From Saprospiraceae bacterium (GTDB lineage Bacteria; Bacteroidota; Bacteroidia; Chitinophagales; Saprospiraceae), in NCBI GenBank assembly GCA_022842255.1, contig JALHPW010000260.1, forward strand, positions 1 through 7,011: DNA of 7,011 nt, in the 5' to 3' direction. The notes beneath the pieces are model-generated. The model ran no database searches and was not told the origin of the DNA. It worked only from the letters and a program-made list of their open reading frames with translations. Shown piece by piece: positions 1 to 6,705 of the stretch (position 1 is its first letter; every line of letters begins with the position of its first letter). The position numbers and the translations under genes were made by a program.

Positions 1-1277
1 TCGGTCCTGTCGAAATCCGGCTCATCGCCTCCGACCCGGAAGGCAACCGCGACACGGCCATGTTGCAAGTGAGCATCGTTTCGGAAATCAACGACGCCCC
101 ACAAATCCTTGAGATTCAAAAAAGTGTAGCGTATGCCGCGCCCAGCGAAACCTTGCAAATCACTTGTGTCGCTACAGATTCCAACAACGACGCATTGACG
201 TATGAATGGTCGGCCAGCGCAGGCAGCATCAACGGTACGGGAAGCAGCGTTGAATGGACGGCTCCGGCCACAGAAAGCATTGTGGACATCACCGTAAAAG
301 TCAGTGATGATGAAGGCTTGTTCGCGCAAGGGACGACCAAGGTACTGGTGAAAAATTTCAACACCACGCCCGGCGATTTGATTGCACACTATCCTTTTAC
401 CGGCAATGCCGACGATGTGAGTGGCAACCAACTGCACGGACAAGCCAACGGCGCCATCTTGACCACCGACCAAAACGGCGGACAGCAACGGGCGTATTAT
501 TTCAATGGAGGCGTGCAGCACATTGCAGTTCCCAACGCCCCGCTGCTCAATTTTCAGGACGGGATTACGCTGAGTTGTTGGTTCAAACCCAATGCCCTGC
601 CTGAAAAGGAGTCGTTTTTGCTTTCGCACGGCTCTTGGCAAAACCGCTGGAAACTGTCTATCACGCCGGAAAAATACCTGCGTTGGACGGTCAATACCCT
701 GAACAGCGTGGCGGATTTAGACCTGGACGTTCCCGTTCAATTGGATAATTTTTACCACGTTACGGCCACATACGACGGCTCCCTGTTGGCTTTGTATTTG
801 AACGGTAATCTGCACACGTACAAGGGTTTAAGTGGAAAAATCCGCACCACCAGCTTTCCTTTTTTGATGGGACAGATGTTGCCCGCGCAGCCGGAATACA
901 ATTTCAAGGGCGTGATGGATGCGGTGAAAATCTACAATTATGCACTTGTGCCTAGCGCGGTGAAAAGCCTGTATGAAGAAGGGGTGAGTGGGCTGCAAAA
1001 CCCATTTTTTTCAGAAACACAAACACTTGAATTGTCGCCGAACCCGGTGTCAGACGTGCTGACGGTGCGGTTGTTATCCAGTGAGGCGGTGACTCAAAGT
1101 CACCGCCTCACTGGCACGGCGCAGGTGCTAGATATAGCGGGGCGAGTGGTTTTGGAACAACATGGACAGTGGGGCGAGTCGTTTGATTTGGTTGTAAAGT
1201 CTTTAGAACCGGGCCTGTACACCGTGTATTGGATTGAAGAAGGAGTGCGTGCAATGGGGCGGTTTACCAAAATTTAA
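1..1277 (+). CDS. Secreted LamG-domain protein with T9SS sorting tail (5' truncated)
   Basis: The reading frame is open from position 3 to the TAA at 1275-1277, giving 424 visible codons. The ATG at 60 sits inside a domain and is not the real start, so the N-terminus lies outside the window. Seen in order: the end of an Ig/cadherin-like domain (nt 3 to about 90, with SDPEGN and INDAP motifs); a PKD/Ig-like domain (nt about 99-359, with DSNNDALTYEWSAS and VSDDEG); a concanavalin/LamG-type jelly-roll domain (nt 378 to about 990, with AHYPFTGNADD, WFKPN, YHVTATYDGS and GVMDAVKIYNYAL); and a sorting tail from about nt 1026 (LSPNPVSDVLTV, then DIAGRVV and LEPGLYTVYW). The protein is presumably exported through Sec and then the T9SS to the cell surface or medium. 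It has no visible catalytic motif; binding or adhesion is inferred. The LamG part resembles the modules of the next gene, suggesting paralogy. An in-frame palindrome lies in the tail. Confidence 0.93.
   Translation, partial: GPVEIRLIASDPEGNRDTAMLQVSIVSEINDAPQILEIQKSVAYAAPSETLQITCVATDSNNDALTYEWSASAGSINGTGSSVEWTAPATESIVDITVKVSDDEGLFAQGTTKVLVKNFNTTPGDLIAHYPFTGNADDVSGNQLHGQANGAILTTDQNGGQQRAYYFNGGVQHIAVPNAPLLNFQDGITLSCWFKPNALPEKESFLLSHGSWQNRWKLSITPEKYLRWTVNTLNSVADLDLDVPVQLDNFYHVTATYDGSLLALYLNGNLHTYKGLSGKIRTTSFPFLMGQMLPAQPEYNFKGVMDAVKIYNYALVPSAVKSLYEEGVSGLQNPFFSETQTLELSPNPVSDVLTVRLLSSEAVTQSHRLTGTAQVLDIAGRVVLEQHGQWGESFDLVVKSLEPGLYTVYWIEEGVRAMGRFTKI
1026..1274 (+). other. T9SS type A C-terminal sorting domain of the first protein
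   Basis: About 83 residues at the C-terminus carry the hallmarks of the Por_Secre_tail family: the opening LSPNPVSDVLTV, a central D-x-x-G-R-V-V strand, and the closing LEPGLYTVYW strand ending in a short basic stretch (GRFTKI). In this family the domain directs passage through the outer-membrane T9SS and is normally cleaved off there. The loop between VLTV and the DxxGR strand is 21 residues, against 15 in the tail of the next gene. The extra residues coincide with the palindrome at 1078-1114. Confidence 0.9.
1078..1114. repeat. Perfect 17-bp inverted repeat inside a coding region
   Basis: CCAGTGAGGCGGTGACT (1078-1094) is followed by a 3-nt loop CAA (1095-1097) and its exact reverse complement (1098-1114). 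It is translated in frame as roughly SSEAVTQSHRLTG within the sorting domain. A perfect stem this long is not needed to encode a protein loop. It resembles an interspersed palindromic (REP-like) element that has landed in, or been retained in, a tolerant surface loop. A transcript hairpin affecting mRNA stability is another possibility. Confidence 0.9.
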
Positions 1278-1290
1278 AAATCATCGACGC

Positions 1291-1326
1291 TTGGTTTTTG
1301 TCAAGTTGTAAAAACTTGACAACCAA
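1291..1326. repeat. Bulged hairpin after the first gene, possible transcript end
   Basis: A 10-bp perfect stem, TTGTCAAGTT (1298-1307) with AACTTGACAA (1313-1322), closes a 5-nt loop. It is extended by TTGG (1291-1294) pairing with CCAA (1323-1326) across a TTT bulge. It starts 14 nt after the stop codon at 1277, a position that suits a 3'-end structure. No T-run follows on either strand, so it is not a textbook intrinsic terminator. It may instead be a dispersed intergenic palindrome or an mRNA 3' stabiliser. Confidence 0.6.
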
Positions 1327-1455
1327 TAGATTGGGATAATCGTATAATTTCTTCAACTGTGATTTTTTGAACGCTTTCAGGTACTGCCACAAGCAGTGCC
1401 CAGTATTCCCCTTGCCTTTTGCAAACGAATTTTTGAAACAATTTAAATCAATAAA

Positions 1456-4400
1456 ATGATGAAACGGTATTTACATCCGCTACTCCTGCTTAGCTGTTGT
1501 TTGTTGACAGCCGCAGGTTTGAATGCCCAATCCCCCGTGGCATCGTATGCCTTTTCGGGCAGCGCAAAAGATCAGTCTGCTTTTGCCAATCACGGCTCGG
1601 TCAACGGCGCCACCCTCAGCCAGGACCGCTTTGGCTGGCCCAACAGCGCCTTCTCCTTTGATGGCGTGCAAGGTGGCATCCGCGCCAACAACGCCGCCCA
1701 TCTAAACTCGGCGAACGCGACCATCAGTTTTTGGGTCAACCCAAGTTCCTTCCCTGCACAAGGCGAAGCCTTCCTGCTTTCCTTTGGCGGTTGGCAGCAA
1801 CGTTGGAAGATCTCCATGCCAGCACACGGCAAACCCGTTTTTACCACCCACTCGGGCGGTGCTTGCTGTAGCGACATGGATTCAGGTACGCCGTTGACCC
1901 TCGGTGCCTGGACGCACGTGGTCATGGTGCACGACGGCGTGAAAGACATTATCTACTTCAACGGGGTACAGGTCAACGAAAAAAATGTGAGTGGGGCCTT
2001 GGATGTCACCACCCACCCGTTGGGCATCGGCTACGACCCGATCGACAACGCCAACTACTTCAATGGCGCGCTCGACGAGGTGCAGCTGTTTGATGTAGCC
2101 TTGACGGCCCCACAAATTGCCGCATTGTACGCCGCACAAAACACGCCACCAACAGTAGCCCAAGGCAAGGTGGCCGACTACCCATTCAATGGCGACGGCA
2201 GCGACGAAACCAGCTTTGGCAACCACGCTGACATCTCAAGCGGTACGCTGACCACCGATCGTTTTGGTTTTGGGAACAGCGCCCTGTTGATGAACGGAAC
2301 CAGCAGCGAGGTGAGCGCATCGAATGGCGCGCAACTCAATTCTCCTACGACCACCGTTAGTTTTTGGGTGAAAATCAACAGCCTGCCCGGCAACGGTGAA
2401 GCCTTCCTGTTCTCTTACGGCGGCTGGCAGGAACGTTGGAAAATCTCCTTGCCTACCCACGCCAAGGTCGTGTGGACCACCAACCACTCGAACGGTATTT
2501 CCGACATGGACGCTGGCGGCGGCAACGAATTGCCAGTAGGCGTTTGGAAACACGTCGTGATGGTACACGATGGCACCTCCGACAAAATTTTCATCGACGG
2601 AGCCTTGAAAGCCACCAAAGCCGTGGCCGGAACATTGAACCCGACCACCAAACCACTCGGCATCGGCTACAACGCCATTGATGGTGGCAACTGGTTTGAT
2701 GGTGCCTTGGACGATATTGCCATTTACAATTATGCTCTTTCGGATGCCGAAATCGGCAATCTGTACACGGCAGAATCTACGTTCCCTGGAACGCCCAGTG
2801 ATTTGGTGGCTGCCTACAGCCTGGACGGAAACGGCACCGATGCCACCCAATTCAGCAATGACGCGGTGCTCGACGCGGCGGCTACGGCTACTACCAACCG
2901 CTTTGGCTGGGCTTCCAACGCCTTGAGTGGCTACGCAACTGCCGACAATTCCATTGCCCTGCAATCGGATTTCACAACGGTTAGTTTTTGGGTGAAACCC
3001 AATTCCTTCCCCGCCACGGGCGAGGTGTTTTTGTTGTCGAACGGCGGTTGGCAGGAGCGTTGGAAGATTTCCATGCCTGGCCACGGCAAACCCGTTTTCA
3101 CCACCCACTCTGGTGGAGCTTGTTGCAGTGATTTGGATTCGGGTACTCCGCTGACGGTCGGTACCTGGACCCACGTGACCATGGTACACGATGGCGCGAA
3201 GGACATCATCTATTTCAATGGCGTAAAAGTCAACGAAAAGAATGCTGCGGGCGCCCTCGACAAAACCAAACACCCGTTTGGCATCGGCTACGACCCGATT
3301 GACAATGGCAGCTTTTTCGACGGTTCACTTGACGATGTGGCCATTTTCAACCGCGCCCTTTCGGCCGGGGAAATTGCCGCTTTGTATGCTTTCCAGAATC
3401 AGGCTCCGGTGGTGCCAGGCAATTTGGTGGCTGATTACCAATCCAATGGTAACGCCAACGATGCCACTGGTTACAACAACCATGCAAGTGTTCAGGGAGC
3501 GCAACTTTCGACCGACCGTTTTGGAAAATCGAACCAGGCGTATTCGTTCAATGGCGTAAATCAATCTTTGGTGGCGGCCAATTCTCCACAGTTGAATTCG
3601 GCCAACACGACCATTAGTTTTTGGATCAATCCAGCTTCTTTCCCGGCTTCAGGCGAAGTGTTTATCCTGTCGAACGGCGGCTGGCAAGAGCGTTGGAAAA
3701 TTTCGATGCCCGGTCACGGCAAACCGGTGTTCACCACCCACTCCGGCGGTGCATGTTGCAGCGATCTGGACTCTGGCACCCCGCTCACGCTGGGTTCGTG
3801 GACACACGTGGTGATGACCCACGATGGCACGAAAGACATTATCTACTTCAACGGCGTGCAGGTCAACGAGAAAAACGCTGCGGGCGCACTCGACGCGACC
3901 ACGAAACCGTTGGGTATCGGCTTCGACCCGATTGACAACAACTACTATTTCCACGGTTCGCTGGATGAGGTGCAGATTTACAATGTTGCACTGAATGCCA
4001 CGCAAATCGCGGCTTTGTATGCTGCACAAAACCAACCACCGGCCAATTCCGACACGGAAGCTCCTTGTGCGCCATTGAACCTGACGGCAACGGTCACCTT
4101 TACCAACGTACAACTTAACTGGCTTCCGGCCATGGACAACGTGGCAGTGGTGTCGTACAATGTTTACCAGGACGGTGTACAGATTGGCACAACGGCTGAT
4201 TTGCAGGCATTTATCGCTGGTCTAACACCTTTGACGGACTACGTTTTTGGTGTATCTGCTGTGGATGCAGCGGGCAACGAATCGCTGATCACCACGCTTA
4301 AGGTCACTTCCGGGCTGGACGAAACGCCTGATACGGAGGCGCCTACGGTTCCGGCAAACATCGCTGGAACTGCGGCTTCCAACTCGGTTTTGGTTACCTG

Positions 4401-5556
4401 GGATCCTTCTACCGACAACGTACTGGTGGCTGGTTATGTAATTCTGGTGGACGGTGTGGTGTTCGATACCGTATCGGCGGCAACCCTTTCTGCCTTTATT
4501 GGCGGTTTGGACCCCCAAACGCTTTACACGTTTGAGGTGTACGCCTTTGACCCTTCTGGCAACAATTCAGCGCCTGCGGAAGTCACCATCAGCACCACAC
4601 TGCCCATTGATACCGGCGAACCAGGTATGGTGGCACACTATCCGTTTGACGGCAATGCCAACGATGCCACGCCGTATCAAAACCACGGTGTCATTGGTGG
4701 AAATCCGGTGTTTGAGGTGGCCAACCACCCCAACGGTGGTGGACAAAACATCAAATTCGACGGGGTACAGGATTCCGTACTGGTGCCCAATGCTGTGCAA
4801 TTGATTTCTGATTATACCACGGTTTCGTTCTGGATCCGGGTGGACGATGTGAACATTGCGGACGCGGAAGCCTATGTCATGGACTTTGGCCACTGGAGCG
4901 AGCGTTGGAAAATCTCCTTGCCACAACACTTAAAAATTGTGTGGACCACCAACAGCAACAACATCCAATTCCCCGTCTTCATCTCTGACATGGACAGCGG
5001 CGACGGCAACGAAATGGTGAAAACCTTCTGGTGGTATGTTACGATGGTACACGATGGCACCAACGACATTATCTACGTCAATGGCGTGCAGACGAACATC
5101 AAGCCAACCATCGGCAAACTGAATACTACGGCCCGTCCGCTTTGTTTTGGCAACAACCCGATTGAAGGTGGCCAATATTTCATTGGAGCATTGGACAACG
5201 TGAAAATCTACAACAAAGCCCTCACGGCCGGGGAGATTCAGCAGCTTTTCAACACAGGTACCACGGCTACCAAAGAGTTGTTGCCGAATGGTTTGAAAAA
5301 CCTCGTGTTGTCTGTTTCGCCCAATCCAGCAGTGGATGTGTTGACGGTAAAACACGCGTTCAACGGCAATCAGGCGCTGCAAATCCGCGTGTTCGATGCT
5401 TTGGGCAGACAGGTCGACGACCTTCGTTTTGCTAAAAATGAAGTCCCAACTGGGGAGTTTTCACTAAATGTGCATAACTATCCGGTGGGTAATTACACGC
5501 TAGACTTCGTGTTGGGCGGTAAGCACCTGGGGGCAGTTCAGTTTAACAAGCAGTAA
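1456..5556 (+). CDS. Giant secreted protein: five LamG modules, two FN3 domains, T9SS tail
   Basis: A complete 1366-residue protein. The start at 1456 (an ATGATG doublet, A-rich leader, no Shine-Dalgarno) is supported by the signal peptide directly after it: basic MMKRY, a Leu-rich core, and a likely cut after LNAQ at residue 25. LamG/concanavalin-like modules begin near residues 28, 239, 451, 658 and 1059. Each has a V-A-x-Y opening, a FWV/FWI strand, GGWQxRWKIS, VHDG, a conserved LGIGY-type turn and a closing LYxxxN helix. Two FN3 domains (about 867-955 and 960-1050) both start TEAP and carry DNVxVxxY and AxDxxGN motifs. A sorting tail begins near residue 1276 (PNP at 1289-1291, then VFDALGRQV). 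Export through Sec and then T9SS to the cell surface or medium is expected. LamG folds often bind glycans or proteins; no catalytic residues are apparent, so an adhesin, matrix or polysaccharide-binding role is inferred. Confidence 0.96.
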   Translation: MMKRYLHPLLLLSCCLLTAAGLNAQSPVASYAFSGSAKDQSAFANHGSVNGATLSQDRFGWPNSAFSFDGVQGGIRANNAAHLNSANATISFWVNPSSFPAQGEAFLLSFGGWQQRWKISMPAHGKPVFTTHSGGACCSDMDSGTPLTLGAWTHVVMVHDGVKDIIYFNGVQVNEKNVSGALDVTTHPLGIGYDPIDNANYFNGALDEVQLFDVALTAPQIAALYAAQNTPPTVAQGKVADYPFNGDGSDETSFGNHADISSGTLTTDRFGFGNSALLMNGTSSEVSASNGAQLNSPTTTVSFWVKINSLPGNGEAFLFSYGGWQERWKISLPTHAKVVWTTNHSNGISDMDAGGGNELPVGVWKHVVMVHDGTSDKIFIDGALKATKAVAGTLNPTTKPLGIGYNAIDGGNWFDGALDDIAIYNYALSDAEIGNLYTAESTFPGTPSDLVAAYSLDGNGTDATQFSNDAVLDAAATATTNRFGWASNALSGYATADNSIALQSDFTTVSFWVKPNSFPATGEVFLLSNGGWQERWKISMPGHGKPVFTTHSGGACCSDLDSGTPLTVGTWTHVTMVHDGAKDIIYFNGVKVNEKNAAGALDKTKHPFGIGYDPIDNGSFFDGSLDDVAIFNRALSAGEIAALYAFQNQAPVVPGNLVADYQSNGNANDATGYNNHASVQGAQLSTDRFGKSNQAYSFNGVNQSLVAANSPQLNSANTTISFWINPASFPASGEVFILSNGGWQERWKISMPGHGKPVFTTHSGGACCSDLDSGTPLTLGSWTHVVMTHDGTKDIIYFNGVQVNEKNAAGALDATTKPLGIGFDPIDNNYYFHGSLDEVQIYNVALNATQIAALYAAQNQPPANSDTEAPCAPLNLTATVTFTNVQLNWLPAMDNVAVVSYNVYQDGVQIGTTADLQAFIAGLTPLTDYVFGVSAVDAAGNESLITTLKVTSGLDETPDTEAPTVPANIAGTAASNSVLVTWDPSTDNVLVAGYVILVDGVVFDTVSAATLSAFIGGLDPQTLYTFEVYAFDPSGNNSAPAEVTISTTLPIDTGEPGMVAHYPFDGNANDATPYQNHGVIGGNPVFEVANHPNGGGQNIKFDGVQDSVLVPNAVQLISDYTTVSFWIRVDDVNIADAEAYVMDFGHWSERWKISLPQHLKIVWTTNSNNIQFPVFISDMDSGDGNEMVKTFWWYVTMVHDGTNDIIYVNGVQTNIKPTIGKLNTTARPLCFGNNPIEGGQYFIGALDNVKIYNKALTAGEIQQLFNTGTTATKELLPNGLKNLVLSVSPNPAVDVLTVKHAFNGNQALQIRVFDALGRQVDDLRFAKNEVPTGEFSLNVHNYPVGNYTLDFVLGGKHLGAVQFNKQ
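1537..4032 (+). repeat. Four tandem LamG module repeats, about 210 codons each
   Basis: Repeat units start at 1537, 2170, 2806 and 3427 (spacings 633, 636 and 621 nt) and end at LYxxxN/S motifs near 2142, 2778, 3399 and 4032. Units 1, 3 and 4 share the loop HGKPVFTTHSGGACCSD, whereas unit 2 has HAKVVWTTN and SDMDAGGGNE in its place. A fifth unit (about 4630-5253) lies beyond the two FN3 domains and is of the unit-2 kind. Linkers between units are short and proline-containing (TPPTVAQ, QAPVVPG). The array grew by internal duplication; the DNA copies have diverged widely at third codon positions. Confidence 0.93.
4054..4608 (+). other. Pair of fibronectin type III domains
   Basis: Two adjacent FN3 domains at residues about 867-955 and 960-1050 of the large LamG protein. 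Both show the pattern TEAPxxPxN, an L/V-x-W strand, DNVxVxxY, a DGV hairpin, and a final xAxDxxGNxS strand, at normal FN3 length (about 90 residues). They separate the four-module LamG array from the fifth LamG module, and may act as a spacer or a second binding unit. Confidence 0.9.
5281..5553 (+). other. T9SS type A C-terminal sorting domain of the large LamG protein
   Basis: The last 91 residues match the Por_Secre_tail pattern: LSVSPNPAVDVLTV, the strand QIRVFDALGRQV, then YPVGNYTLDFVLGG and a short end VQFNKQ. It marks the protein as T9SS cargo. It aligns well with the tail of the upstream gene but lacks the palindromic loop found there. Confidence 0.9.
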
Positions 5557-5559
5557 TTG

Positions 5560-5650
5560 AACTATGATGTATGAACTATGATGTATGAACTATGAACGAC
5601 TTTCATGTTCATCGTTTTACATCATAGTTCATACTTCATACATCATAGTT
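5560..5650. repeat. Nested palindrome built from a 14-bp repeat unit
   Basis: The unit AACTATGATGTATG occurs directly at 5560-5573 and 5574-5587, with a partial third copy from 5588. Inverted copies occupy 5619-5633 and 5635-5650. The outer 16-bp arm AACTATGATGTATGAA (5560-5575) pairs exactly with 5635-5650, and 5570-5584 can alternatively pair with 5619-5633. ATGAAC (5592-5597) pairs with GTTCAT (5607-5612) at the centre. The element fills the spacer between the LamG gene and the GH130 gene. It would form a large hairpin in RNA and may separate the two transcription units. It could also be a dispersed intergenic repeat. Confidence 0.92.
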
Positions 5651-5661
5651 ATTTAAAAATC

Positions 5662-6705
5662 ATGGCAAAGCGATTTCCAAGTAATCCGATTCTCACAACC
5701 AAGGACATTAAACCCAGTCAGCCTGACTTGGTGGTGGAATGCGTGTTGAATCCGGGCGTGTTCCAATTTGAAGGCAAAACCTGGCTCATACTCCGTGTTG
5801 CGGAGCGGCCAGCTCAAAAAGAAGGGTTGATTTCTTTCCCGGTACTGCGTGAAGACGGTAGCATGGAAATTCTGGCTTTTGAAAAGAACGACCCTGACCT
5901 AAACCTCTCGGATGCCCGGATGGTGGGGTACAAAGACAAAACCTACCTCTCTACCATTTCGCACCTGCGCCTGGTGTGCAGCGATGATGGAATCCATTTT
6001 TACGAACCTACGGATTTCCCGACCCAGATTTTTGGCTTGGGTCCACTCGAAACCTTTGGCATCGAAGATTGCCGCGTGAGTTTTTTTGAAAACGCCTACC
6101 ACCTGACCTACACCCAAGTCTCCGAAAGCGGGGTAGGGGTGGGACTGATGCGTACCCGCGATTGGCAGCATTTCTCCCGCGAGGGTATGATTTTGCCGCC
6201 GCACAACAAGGATTGCGCCTTGTTTGAAGAAAAAATTGGAGGCAAATATTACTGCCTGCACCGTCCGTCGGGCATTGCACTCGGCGGCAATTTTATTTGG
6301 GTAGCCTCTTCGCCCGATTTGTTGCACTGGGGCCAGCATACCTGCATTTTGCGGACCCGCGAGGGTTGGTGGGACAGTGCCCGTATTGGTGCGGGGGCTG
6401 CGCCCATTCGGACTTCGGAAGGATGGCTCGAAATTTATCACGGGGCCGACGCCCAGCACCGGTACTGTCTGGGTGCGGTGCTGTTGGATTTGGACGATCC
6501 CACCAAAGTGTTGGCACGTTCGAAAGACCCACTGTTTGAACCCGTTGCCGAATATGAAAAAACCGGATTTTTTGGCAATGTGGTGTTCACCAACGGCCAT
6601 CTCGTCAATGGCGACGAAATCAAGATGTATTATGGTGCCTCGGATGAGGTGATTTGTGGCGCCACGTTTTCCATCGAAAAAATCTTATCCGACCTACGCA
6701 CATGA
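5662..6705 (+). CDS. GH130 family beta-mannoside phosphorylase-type enzyme
   Basis: A 347-residue protein of usual GH130 length. It has no signal peptide, so it is cytoplasmic. The family phosphorolyses beta-mannosides (mannobiose, mannosyl-glucose or mannosyl-GlcNAc) to mannose 1-phosphate; some subfamilies hydrolyse instead. Conserved blocks seen: NPGVF; RVAER (45-49); SDARM (83-87); GIEDCRV with the likely catalytic acid Asp136; HNKDCALF (181-188); LHRP (199-202); WWDSARIGAG (236-245); WLEIYHGAD (255-263); LGAVLLDLDDP; and a C-terminal MYYGASDE. Retained basic residues (Arg45, Arg138, His181, Lys183, His260) favour a phosphorylase over the phosphate-site-deficient hydrolases. The block pattern recalls GH130_2, but the exact substrate cannot be read from sequence. 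The frame extends upstream to an ATG at 5605, but those 19 codons merely translate the palindrome, so ATG 5662 (MAKRF) is chosen. Its stop overlaps the next start (ATGA), indicating an operon. Confidence 0.94.
   Translation: MAKRFPSNPILTTKDIKPSQPDLVVECVLNPGVFQFEGKTWLILRVAERPAQKEGLISFPVLREDGSMEILAFEKNDPDLNLSDARMVGYKDKTYLSTISHLRLVCSDDGIHFYEPTDFPTQIFGLGPLETFGIEDCRVSFFENAYHLTYTQVSESGVGVGLMRTRDWQHFSREGMILPPHNKDCALFEEKIGGKYYCLHRPSGIALGGNFIWVASSPDLLHWGQHTCILRTREGWWDSARIGAGAAPIRTSEGWLEIYHGADAQHRYCLGAVLLDLDDPTKVLARSKDPLFEPVAEYEKTGFFGNVVFTNGHLVNGDEIKMYYGASDEVICGATFSIEKILSDLRT

Noticed and set aside
1316..1348. TTGACA (1316-1321) and TATAAT (1343-1348) as a sigma-70 promoter
   Set aside because: The spacing is 21 bp, TTGACA is part of a hairpin stem, and Bacteroidota housekeeping promoters use a different consensus (TAnnTTTG).
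1428..1435. AATTTTTG as a Bacteroidota -7 element for the large LamG gene
   Set aside because: It is close to TAnnTTTG, but the nearest upstream TTG is only 13 nt away, so no properly spaced -33 element is seen.
2236..3273. Long open frame (345 codons) on the minus strand
   Set aside because: It lies wholly opposite the LamG modules, has no recognisable domain, and recurs in the same relative frame opposite other modules, as expected for the shadow of a repeated coding sequence.
5560..5598. Short direct repeats considered as a CRISPR array
   Set aside because: The 14-bp units are directly abutting with no spacers, there are inverted copies, and no cas genes are present.
5605..5661. In-frame upstream ATG extending the GH130 protein by 19 residues
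   Set aside because: The extra residues are a translation of the palindromic repeat (His/Ser/Tyr-rich), and family homology begins after the ATG at 5662, which has an A-rich leader typical of Bacteroidota.
5899..6600. 233-codon open frame on the minus strand
   Set aside because: It lies entirely antisense to the well-conserved GH130 gene and no family features are visible.
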